A stretch of 64,000 nucleotides of DNA from Gnetum montanum (Eukaryota > Streptophyta > Gnetopsida > Gnetales > Gnetaceae): positions 581,490 through 645,489 of the forward strand of contig MNCI01007731.1 in assembly GCA_015680685.1 (NCBI GenBank), in the 5' to 3' direction. Positions 47,329 to 57,322 of this stretch are shown here, piece after piece. The position numbers were made by a program, and so were the translations under genes. Below the pieces are notes generated by a model. The model made no database searches, had not been told where the DNA came from, and saw only the letters and a list, made by a program, of their open reading frames with translations. Within the stretch, counting starts at the first letter, position 1, and the number at the start of each line of letters is the position of its first letter.

Positions 47329-49537
47329 ATGTCAAGAGTATCGGTTATTGGTTCAGCACAACTGGTTATGGAGCTGGGTAATGCATGGAACATGTCTGGC
47401 GATATATTTAATGCTAATGTGGCTAATGTGTCCACGATGATGTTATCATTTCTAGAAATGTGTTACACATTGATGTTTTCAAATTGCCTCATTAGGTGTT
47501 TTTCTAAGTCGTAGTATGGTTGTTAATGTTTAGCTTTTCATGTATAAACATCTGTGATTTGGTGTAAAACCAGTTGTGAGTCTCCTCTGACCACAAGTCG
47601 CGTGATGTCTGAAGCGAGCACTGTCGTGAGACCTCTATGGAGACCTTTGTACTCTGCTATGTTGTTGGTACAATGAAAGTTGAAACAATAAGCAAAGGAT
47701 CAGATCTCCCCAGAGGGATAGGTGATGACAGCGGCTGCACTTTCCCCTCGAGAGGTGGATGCTCCATCAAAGTTTAGGATGGCATCGTAGTCGTTGGGCA
47801 CTATGTCTATTGCGCTTATATTATCATCTGGGAATTCTGGCTCTATTATCACTTGATCGTGCGTTGGTGATGTGGCCATTTGACTTGCTATGGCTTGACC
47901 TTTAACTAATGATTGTGCTATGTAGTGTAAGTCAAACTCAACTATCATGGCTTTCCATCGTGCTATCCGATTCGTCTCATAAATGTTTCCTGTGATGGCC
48001 CTGAGCACATTATCCTTGCAAATTATATGAACTTGATTATGGAAGAGGTAATGTCACCATTTTCTCAAAGAAAAGACCAAGGCTAAACAGGACCACTCCA
48101 TGTCGTTGTACTTTTTCTCATGGGCAACTAATACATGGCTTAAGTAATATATAGGGATTTTGGTTCTATCATCTTGTTTCTGGCAAAGCATAGACGCGAT
48201 TGACGAATCCAAAGTAGCGAGGTAGATGTAAAATTGTTTATTGTTTTGAGGTGGATAAAACGTAGGTAGTCGGGCAAGTGCCATTTTAATATTATTAAAT
48301 GCTTCCTGGCACTGTGCAGTCCATTCAAAATGGACATTCTTGTGCAACAAGTGATTCATAGGTTTTCGTTTGTCTGTTAGTTTTTCTATGAAGCGTCTGA
48401 TAAACTATAATCTACCTTGTAGACCTCGAAGTTCAATAAGGTTGCCTAGTGGTTTCAGGTTCACTATGGCCTTAACTTTATCAGGGTCTACTCATATCCC
48501 TGCTTTTGAGGCTATAAATCCAAGAATTTTACCTGTATTGACACCGAAGACACATTTTTTTGGTTTGAGTCACAATTCATACTTTAAACAATGTTTTAAT
48601 ACTAGGTCAAGGTCTTGTATATGTTGTTCTGATGTTTTTGACTTAACCACAATGTCATCTACATAGTCATTGAGCGAGTGTAACATGTAATCACTAAAGA
48701 TGAATGTCATCACCCATTGATACGTGGCTCTAGCGTTCTTGAGACCAAAGGGCATCATTGTGTAACAAAAGGTTCCCCATGGTGTCATAAAGGTTGTCCG
48801 AAGCTGATGCTCTGGGTTGATGTGTATCTGGTTGTATCCCAAGAAACCATCCATAAAAGATGATAGGGTGTGCCTAGCGGTCGATTCGACAAGTTGGTCG
48901 ATGCTGGGTAGGGGAAAATCATCTTTTATGGTTGCAACGTTGAGATCCCAAAAGCCAATACATAAACGAATGCTTCTGTTCTTCTTTGGGACAATGACCA
49001 TGTTGGATACCCACTCGGCGTAATCAACAGCTCAAATGAAACCAACCTAATAAAGTTTGGTGATCTCATTGCGAACTGCCAATGCCACCTCGGGATTAAC
49101 CTTTCGTGCCTTTTGTTTTACCGGTCTCAATTTCGGATCAAGGATAATGTTGTGTTGGACAATTTGGGAATCTAGTCCGGGCATGTTCGTGTAAGACCAA
49201 GTAAATGCTTTCATATTTTCCCTAAGTACGTCCTCAATGTTTTTGGCTAGTTGCAGTTTTAGTAATGTGCTTAATTTTAGTATTTTAATTTTCCCATCGG
49301 GCATGGTGATGGGGGTTTTGGTCAATGGGACTTTAGTGATATTTTCGGCTTCTATGTCAATGGGTTTTTTCATTCCTTTGTAGTTGTCTATTGTTTGTTG
49401 TTTTGAGGCGATGACTGCATTGTCCGTTGATGAACCTAAGTGGATGAGGTTTATGTTATTATCTCTTGTAATTTTGCCATATGGTCCTTCAATGATTAAC
49501 AGTGCGGTTAAATGCTGGCAATCCATCGAGCATGCTC
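47324..49537 (-). pseudogene. RT and both RNases H of G3 pol (broken)
   Basis: Starts after a candidate splice acceptor with a linker (ALLIIEGPYGKITRD; MPGLDSQIVQHNIILDPKLR). RT has SNMVIVPKKNRSIRLCIGF, FPLPSIDQLVES, MTPWGTFCYTMMPFGLKN and YVDD (48654-48665). RT-type RNase H: IYYLSHVLVAHEKKYNDME. The second RNase H follows: NNIAEYKGLHRGL, VRGDSQLVLHQIT, VDTLATLALN. It stops at the R element and continues at 38576. About half a dozen stops, most explicable as CAG/CAA/TGG changes. This is the best-preserved RT of the three Tat copies. Confidence 0.9.
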
Positions 49538-49539
49538 CT
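49538..49539 (-). other. Candidate 3' splice site before pol (G3)
   Basis: Minus strand ctctctgtttattggcag / gagcatg, with a clear pyrimidine-rich tract. Same relative place as in G1 and G2. Confidence 0.5.
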
Positions 49540-49647
49540 GCCAATAAACAGAGAGCTGAATGAGCTGATGGGTATCGTTTTATGCTCTTTGGTAATTTTG
49601 AATTATGTGTACATGCATGATGGTGGATTATCGTCACACTGGGATGC

Positions 49648-49880
49648 ATGACAGTTTAAGGTCGTACCGGGCCGTAGGTGGCAGTTTAATGCCTTACCGG
49701 GCCAAATGTAATCCATAGGTGGCAATTTAAGGCCTTACCAGGCCGTAATGGGTTCGTATGTGGCAGTTTAAGGCTGTACCGGGCCATGGTCAGTTTGTAT
49801 ATGGCAGTTTAAGGCCATACTGGGTCGTCACAGTAGTTTAAGGCCACACTGGCCGTGGTTGGCAGTTTACGCTAGAATGT
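49648..49880 (-). repeat. Hairpin-repeat array between pol and the antisense gene (G3)
   Basis: About seven units CAGTTTAAGGCC-TTACCA-GGCC and variants (ggtcgtaccgggcc, ggccatactgggtc). The stem is again GGCC-type with G-T wobbles. Equivalent to 18190-18590 in G2. Confidence 0.88.
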
Positions 49881-50059
49881 TCGGCGTAAACACCTGGAAT
49901 GGGGTTCACGGGGGAAGCAGGATGTAGTAATTTCTATTTTATTTTAAATATATAGTTTTTTATCATTTTTTTGGGAGAATTTCAATAAAAATAAATAAAA
50001 AAGTAAAAAAAAAGGCAAAAAGAGCAAACTAGGAGGCGGCAGCAACGATGGTGGAGCGC

Positions 50060-50067
50060 TATATAAA
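50060..50067 (+). promoter_or_regulatory. TATA box of the G3 antisense gene
   Basis: TATATAAA in gcgctatataaaggggggg, 324 bp before the exon 1 ATG. It follows the array, as in G2. Confidence 0.65.
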
Positions 50068-50094
50068 GGGGGGGCATCATTTGTCACATTGGAT

Positions 50095-51215
50095 TCTCTG
50101 AGCGTAAACCCGAGCGTAAACTTCCCAGCGTGAGCGTAAACTAAAAAACCCCAACGTAAGCGTAAACCCACAACCCAATGTAGATGCCGATCGACTCAAA
50201 CCCAGCGTAGACGGTAACGGCTAAACCTTAGTGTAGACACCTAGCGTAGAAGTTCAAGCGTTAGCATAGGGACTTAGACTTCGGCGTAGAGGCTCAGCGT
50301 AGGAATAGACAATTCTAACCTTCAGCATACACTGTCGATCCTAGCGTAGAGGACGCTGTGATCGGAAAAGGCTAGGAAGTGGAATGGCACGGGAGGAAGG
50401 GACCTGACTTGACCTTGGTAGAGGAGAGCGAAGCCATGTTGTAGTGCCTGCCCAGACCAAGGATTCCTTCATGGCCTGGATCATCACATAGGTAGGCTCT
50501 GATCCCACCTCTGTTAGTTATTTTTGCTGGTGTATGTTTCGTAGAATAGGCAGTCTCGTAGAGGGCTTCGGCGTATATGCTGAGTGTAGAAAGTTTAGCA
50601 TAGAGATTTCGACGTATACACCAAGCGTAAAATATTTCGGCGTATATGCCGAGCGTAAAATATTTTGGCGTATACGCCGAGCGTAAGGAGTTAGCGTAGA
50701 GGCTTGATAGTGTAGACTGTCATAGCATGATCTATTTTCAGTGCACAACATAATCACTTTTTCTTGCATGAAGCGTAGACAATTGTATCAGCGTATACGC
50801 TGAAGGCTATACGGCGTAATAAGTTTTCTATGCACGAAGTTCTGTTTCGTTAGCGTAAGCTTTTTGTTTTATCAGTGTAGAGTTTATGTTTTATCAGCGT
50901 AGATGATCTATGCTGTGACGCCCTGAGGGTTTCTATAGCGTATATGGTGAGCATGAACAGTTAACTCTTTTCAAGCATGATACAGCGTAGACTTATTTTT
51001 GTGTAAACTATTTTTCGGCGTAAACTCTGTTCGGTGTCTAGCGTAGACTATTTACGCTGACAACTTCTGTGGCATATACGTTGAGGGTTTCTTTAGTGTA
51101 TACGCTGAGCTTAAGAGATTCGTGTGATAGCATAAACATTTGGTTATCAGCGTATACAAATTTTGACAGCGTATACACTAGGTTTAGTAGCATATACGCT
51201 GAGCGTAAACAGTCA
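50095..51215. repeat. GCGTATACGC-type palindromes in the antisense gene leader and intron 1 (G3)
   Basis: Dense agcgtagac, gcgtaaac and gcgtatacgccgagcgtaaa units, the same family as in the G3 LTR U3 (35225-35760). Exon 1 of the antisense gene lies inside this region. Confidence 0.88.
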
Positions 51216-54200
51216 GGAAATTTTTCTAAGTGTCAATTTATGATGTAAACTTTTGTTTTTCGCGTTGTTTTAATGCATGGCTGATTTATCGTGGCATCTT
51301 GATTGCTTGCAGGGATAGTAAGCCTTTTCTTCTCATTGTTGAGCTCATTGGGGTGCTAACATGGTTTTGCCCCATTGAGGCTGATGAGCCTGCCCCAGAT
51401 CTAACTATGGATAACAATGGGGTCTGGTTTAGAGAAGGTGTGTGTGAATTCCTGGCCTTCATGCTAGACAACTTCGAAGTGGCGATCTAATCGTAGCTAA
51501 GTGAACTGGTGGCACGAAGTGTGCTTGAGTCAATGCTGCTAAAAGTTGTGGAGGGTGTCATGGTCTTCATAGAAGACATTGACGAGGGGCCGTTTGTTAA
51601 CGAGGATGGTTCTACCCATGGGCCCAAGTCTACAAGCCCGTTAGCGCGCGTGTGGGCACAGTTTCCATGAGGATTGGACTACCTCAACAACACATTATTC
51701 ATAGCTGCACGCATGCACACATTGTTCCAGAATCCCCCTAGCACTGTGTACCAGGTGGACAGGTAGGATCGTTCAAGTTTATTGTTTCTCTTTGCCATTT
51801 GGCATTTGCTTCTATTTTGACCTCCATTCGTTTGTACGCCTAAAGTTAACCTGGACTAGACATGCATTGAGGACGAAGGATTTGCTCTTGCTCACACTAC
51901 GCTAGAGGCTTTTATGGTGGGTCCCACCCTTCGTGGAACCGTGTTGGGTCAAACGAAGGGTACTATCGTTCATTTTCATAGATAGCTCTCTAGAGCATTC
52001 GTGATGTGCAAAGCTTGTGGGTGGCTGCATGAAGACTAGTCAGACAATGGACCGGTCTTCCCTCGTGACTCTGCAAGCACATCCAAGTCCACAACTAACG
52101 GTAAATGACAACATTTCCTAGATGTGTTAATGTGTTTTAACTACTGAGAGTTATATTGATACGATAATTTCAAATTGCACTTGTAGTTGATGTACCTCCT
52201 GGCGGGGACCCTATCACAACTGGGCAAACTGAGACAACCCTGTCAATGAAGTTTAGGGAGGTGACTAAGGCTCAAAAATGGTTACGCAACCATGCCCTGC
52301 CATCTATTGTTCATTGCTTAGATAATGCTGGCCTTATGGAGCTCTTCACGACCCCGAGTCCTGATGTATCTATAGCAGAAATGATTGGGATTGCGGATTC
52401 CTTTAATGAGTCTGTCTCCTACTATAGCACCTAGATTAAGGGTTTTAAGATAGTTTTCCATTTGTCTCTTGAATTCTTTTCAAACTTATTTAGGGTATCG
52501 GCAGATGGCATATGTGTAGCTCTAGACAGGGCTCCTAAAGAGCTCCAAACGGTGCACGAATTGGAGGACTGGTTGGGCCTGGCCAAGGGTGCCAAGGGAT
52601 TCCCAATGCAGGGGAAAGCAAAGGTTGAGGAGGTAAATGAACTGTATCCCCTATTTAGGGCATGGGTATTCCCCAAAACCCTCTCCCAGGTATGGAGTCT
52701 TGGGGTTGAGGTTGTACGCGTCATGCGAACTATCTTGGAAACTGGAATGCGCTATAACTGGGCTGAATTTTTGTTGTTGGGTATGCACAAGAAGATAGTG
52801 TGATTTTGTTCGAATGTCGAGGCGCAATTCCACTTCACCTTTGCTTTCTTTTCCAGTTACCTTCATCGCTTCACCGAGTTTTTGGTAGTCTATGCAGATA
52901 ACAAGTTTTTTCTACGGGATCAGGGTCAACTATCCCGTCCATGGATCAATGACTTATTTGAAATAGCCAAGTCCCAAGATGCTCTTGAGGGAATTGATGA
53001 GTCCGTGTCTATCACGATAGGGGGATCTTCTGGTACATCAATCCACACACGCAACAGCTTGGGATTAGAGCCAGATGATGTGCCTTACACTGGGAGAAGA
53101 GCCAAGCGGGTTATCAAGGAGACCTTTGGCCAGGCCAAATCGAAGCTGAAAAGGCATGAACGTGCAACTAAGGAAGTCTCTAATGTGAGCAGGCCATGAG
53201 TGAAGTGCATACGATTCAAGATGCCTGGTAAGTAGACTTCGCCAGCTTATTGTTTTATTGTTTTCATTTCACTCATAATTTTTTCTTCAATCGCTTACAT
53301 GTCACTGATGTCTTTGTCTTGATTTAAGAAGTAAGGAAGTAGGCGTTAGAAACTATTACTGAGGAGGAGGAGACCAACACGGAGTAGAATNCTGAGGAGG
53401 AGGACACCAACACGGAGTAGAATAATGAAGAGGAAAATGTGGAGAAGGATCAGGGAGGACGAACAGAGAAGTTAAAGGAAAACACCACAGAAACTGAGTC
53501 GTTGGATGATCAGGGTGGTGTCGACCAAATGTTCAGCAGCTTTCTCAAGGGAAATCTGGACTTAGGGGATCCCCCAGAAGGTGACAAGGAGAACGGTATG
53601 TTTTCTTTTTATTTTACTTTATATTACTTTGTTAGTTGTCATTTGTATGGTCTTTTATTTTCATGTTTTTATTTCTTCCAGACGAAGGCAGCGAAACCAG
53701 GACGGTGCGCTTAGATGTACCCATGAAGATGGTTCCCCCTGAGAGGACCGCGGAGGTTAGTTCATCCCACACCTATGAACCATTTACTTGGATGGAAATG
53801 CTAAGTAAGATGGATTTTGTGGCCGGCATCGTAGAAGAAGTTGTTGAACGAATTCAAGAGGTCCACCCCGAAATAGGTATAACGTTTTTAAATCGTTTAC
53901 CGTTTTAGAGTGTCACACCCTATTTCTGTTGTCTTAATGTTTGATATTTTTGTATGCATCGGTGCCAAGTTGAGGTGGGATCCCTCTGAAAGAATCAACA
54001 TAGAGAGTTTACCCACACTATCCCCAGAAGTGGAGCAGGTGCCAAGACCTATTTATGATGAGGTGGTGGAAGGCCTAGTACACAATGCCAAGTCACCATG
54101 GACTTCTAGGCATTCTATCGAACAGTTGTGGCTGCAGATCTAAGAAAAAGAAAAGGAAGTCTCTGAGTTGTCGATTGAATGTGATGATCTTAAGGCTCAA

Positions 54201-54952
54201 TATGATTTCGTCACTGTCAAACTAAGCGGTGATCGCTCTTGGCGAACGTCTGAGGTTACGTATACGAGATATTGGAATCTACTAAATCGTCATGCATCAC
54301 TGACTCAGAGAATGATAGAGCGTAAAGCCCAAATTGATCTCCTGAACCTCAAATGTCAAGATTGGAAAGCCTTAGCTTCCAAGGTTTGCAAGTGGGGTCA
54401 GGATGAGAAGAATCAGAAACATCACTACAAGAAGTCATTAAAAGAAGTGTTCGTTGAAAAGCAGCAACTAGAAATGTTTGTGGAGGGTTTGGGTTTACAC
54501 TCTGCCTTTGATACTTTTTCCCAAAACACAACTGTCGAGATGGAGTCGCCTACCATGGTGATTACAACTGCTTCTGTGGAAGTGTCTGAGGGTGAATTTC
54601 CTCTGAAACGTCCTACCTGGTCGGCTATTGACAAGGGAAAGGCCTTGGCAGACGTTGACCTAGGCCTTGATGAGACAGATTGGACTAGTGTCTCGGAAGA
54701 GGAAATCCTTCGTCAACTGGAATTTGGCTTAGGGGGCTCTTCTATGGTAAGCGTTTTGTCATTCTAAAATTGATTTGGCAAATAATGTTTGAGATTTTTA
54801 CGCTCTCTTATTTATATATTGGTTGTCTCATTTTGTATTTTCAGGATGAAGGTGGTGACGATGTCCAAGAAGTGGCCCCAGTGGAGCGGGGGCCCCTGAC
54901 GCTGGTGGATCTAAAGGGGAAGATCCTCCCATCCCAGATGCTTAGTTTTTAG
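50384..54952 (+). pseudogene. Antisense eight-exon gene carried by G3
   Basis: Exons read from splice sites and frame: 1 (50384-50491), 2 (51313-51762), 3 (51846-52102), 4 (52187-53227), 5 (53329-53595), 6 (53682-53876), 7 (53962-54746), 8 (54845-54952); about 3.2 kb coding, some 1,070 residues. Most junctions keep phase with GT-AG ends; the exon 7 acceptor is mutated (tcg) and exon 1 has a one-base frame change after MAREE. Signature pieces shared with G2: PFLLIVELIGVL, NTLFIAARMHTLFQNPP, LEDWLGLAKGAKGFPMQGK, LRWDPSERINIESLPTLSPE. Exon 5 is Glu-rich, exon 7 a long helix, probably coiled coil. About a dozen stops, mostly TAG and TGA. No domain recognised; function unknown. Being intact in outline in two diverged elements suggests it once mattered to them. 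Confidence 0.8.
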
Positions 54953-55239
54953 TTTTTCCTTTGGAACTATGCTAACTCAAATTGATATGATAACTGTAAA
55001 TTGAAAATTTTGAGATGGATGGAAATAGTTGACACTTATAATTGTATAGCATTGCATGTATAAAAATTCTTTTTGTTGATTTAAAAAAAAATTTGTTGAT
55101 TTTGAGTTTGATTACACACAGGACACAGCAATGTAAAATATTTTTGTTTATTATTATTATTTTTGCTTTAAGTGTAATGTGTGGATGTCATTATAAATCG
55201 TAATGATAAATGAAAGAGGAAAACAAAGTACAAGTACAT

Positions 55240-55504
55240 GATCTAGTTTAAAGCCATTTTAGGCCCCATGCATAGTTTAAGGCCATTTCGGGCCCCAGTT
55301 GTAAACAAGTAACATTTCGGATAACGTGGATGGGTTTCTCGATTGACCAATCATTTCTAATCGTGGCTAGTTTTATGTCATTGCGGACATGATAGTTTAA
55401 TGTCATTTCAGACATGGAGTGTAGTTTAATGTTTATTTTTTTGTGTTGTTGTATTTTAACGTCATTTCAGACGAGTTGTAGTTTAACGTCATTTCGGACA
55501 TATT
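55240..55504 (-). repeat. Hairpin-repeat array between antisense gene and gag-pro (G3)
   Basis: About seven units: ggccatttcgggcc, atgtcatttcagacat, atgtcattgcggacat, gtcatttcagac, each after AGTTTAA. The last unit was cut by the LINE and forms its duplication. Equivalent to 22675-22935 in G2. Confidence 0.88.
55488..55504. repeat. LINE target-site duplication, left copy
   Basis: gtcatttcggacatatt, against gtcattttggacatatt at 62029-62045 (one mismatch). Confidence 0.85.
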
Positions 55505-56218
55505 TTTTTTGAGAGAATGTTTGGGTTTGTATTACTGAAAGTATGGTACACGAGTATACAATTACAAAAGGAGGGGGGGAACTAGGGGTGGCCCACCCTG
55601 AAGGGGGGGCGTCCCGGAAACCCATAAAAATTCAAACTCGAAGGACTCCGAGCTGAGCCACCGAACCACAAAACCGTATAAACCTCAAAAACCCCAACCA
55701 AACGGGGGGGTTACACCCCCAACCACAAAAGAAGGGGGGGGGAGAAGGGGCGGGGTGCACTCCCAACAGAAAGGGGGAGCGTAACCCCAACAAACAGACA
55801 AAATGAAACTAACAGAAAATAGGGGGGGGCAGTGGCTGGGGGGGAGCTAGGGGCGAGTCGGTAGGTGGCGACAGGTACACCAAGGCTGCTCCAGCTCATG
55901 AAGTAGGTCCAGGGTGGCGCGATGCACCTTAGTGTCCATGAAGTTAGCAGCTTGTTGGAAGCCCTGCATAAGAGCCTCACGCCTGCTCCAGTCCTCCGAG
56001 GAGTCCCCCGCATCGAGGTGGAATCTAGCAGACGTGCATCTAATGTGGCATCTGAGCTCCCCCTAGGAGCTCTCACAGCTAATGCCCAAAATGCTATACG
56101 GGCAATGCCCCTCCCTAAGCTACTGGTGGGCGCTGTGCTGATGTGCCTAGTCAAGTTGCCATTGTCGTTGCTCTTCTTCCTCTTGCAGGCATTCCTGCTG
56201 TTCCCGGGCCACCACCTC
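55505..56218 (-). other. 3' end of the LINE
   Basis: Decayed end of the coiled-coil frame (QEEEEQRQWQLD) followed by a C- and G-run-rich untranslated tail. No separate gene. Confidence 0.6.
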
Positions 56219-56590
56219 CTAGGTTAGACGAGCTGCCTCCTCTTGACGCAGCTCCTCCTTGATTTGGTCCCGGAGCTCATCCATGAGCTGGGCCCGCAAG
56301 GTCTCCATCATGAGCATGTGTTGCCGGTTCAGCTGTTGTGCTTGTTCCTGAAGCTGGGCTTCGTGGTCAGCACGCCACTGGGCCAGGGTCTCGGTCCACC
56401 TAATCTCCGAAGTCTGTCGCTCGGCCTCCCAAGCAGCAACGACCGCCTGTTGAATTTCCACCTCCCAATTCAGGGGGGCGCTAGGGGGGTCAGGCGAGGG
56501 GGTAGGATTGCGGCGGGAGCAACATCCGTAGGTAAGGTTGAAAGCAGCCCGACGCCATTGAGTGGGCGAGGTGGGGGAAGCAGGGGGCAT
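56219..56590 (-). pseudogene. Coiled-coil frame downstream of LINE ORF2
   Basis: An open stretch of 123 codons: a Pro-rich start, then a strongly helical part (EVEIQQAVVAAWEAERQTSE; ALMDELRDQIKEELRQEEA is close in type). Heptad-like spacing, rich in Glu, Gln, Arg and Leu. It lies about 700 bp after the zinc region of ORF2. Plant L1 elements usually end with a zinc region or RNase H, so this is either a third ORF or a C-terminal extension of ORF2 after a frame change. Function unknown; a multimerisation role is inference only. Confidence 0.6.
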
Positions 56591-57322
56591 CAGTGAGGCG
56601 ACCCCCAGTGGGGGCAGAGGATGGGCCCGGTGCCCCCTTCCCCCCCACCCCCCGCCACAGAGCTAAAATTAACCCCAAGTGGTGACTGCGTCGTTTAATG
56701 CGGAGGGCCTTGAGGAAGAAATGCGGCAGGTTAACCTGGGTGCCTTTGTTTAAGCACCGTAGGAAAGTAAAATGCAGCCCCTGGAGCTTGGAAACATTGC
56801 CTGACTGGACAAAAAAGCGTTCTACCAAGGCAGCAGCATGAGCCCAGAGGTGCGGGAGGGAAGTCCAAGGGACCTGACAGCTCTGCGTTCTCAGGGAAAG
56901 CCCCTTGAAGAAGCTCGCAGAGTTATGAAGGCCACGGGAGGTCGACAGGATGACCTCCCTAGCGGCTGGGACCCCCAGGTAGTTGGGCAGGGAAGCTTCC
57001 GTGAGGCGAATTTCTCTGCCTTGAAAGTAGGTCTGATCCCCGTGCCAATTAGTAAAGAATGAATTTTTAGGAAGGTCAAGGTCCCCGACCAGCCTCTGCA
57101 GCAGGGCAGCCCAGCCGCACTAGCAGACCATCCGCCATAGCTCCTCATCATCCTGGTAGAGGATGCAGTCAGGTTCGTATGTCGGCGTCTTCCCCATGGC
57201 ATCCACAATCTCACACCACGCTCTTCCGGTCCACTGGATAAGTTGCTGGGGGTGGGGGTAGCCGCCTGTGCAAGGACCGTGCAATTCCACACCTTCCAGG
57301 CATGCCATAACAACAACGCCGA

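Noticed and set aside
55711-56154. Minus-strand frame rich in Ser, Pro and Arg
   Set aside because: Out-of-frame reading of the GC-rich 3' end of the LINE.
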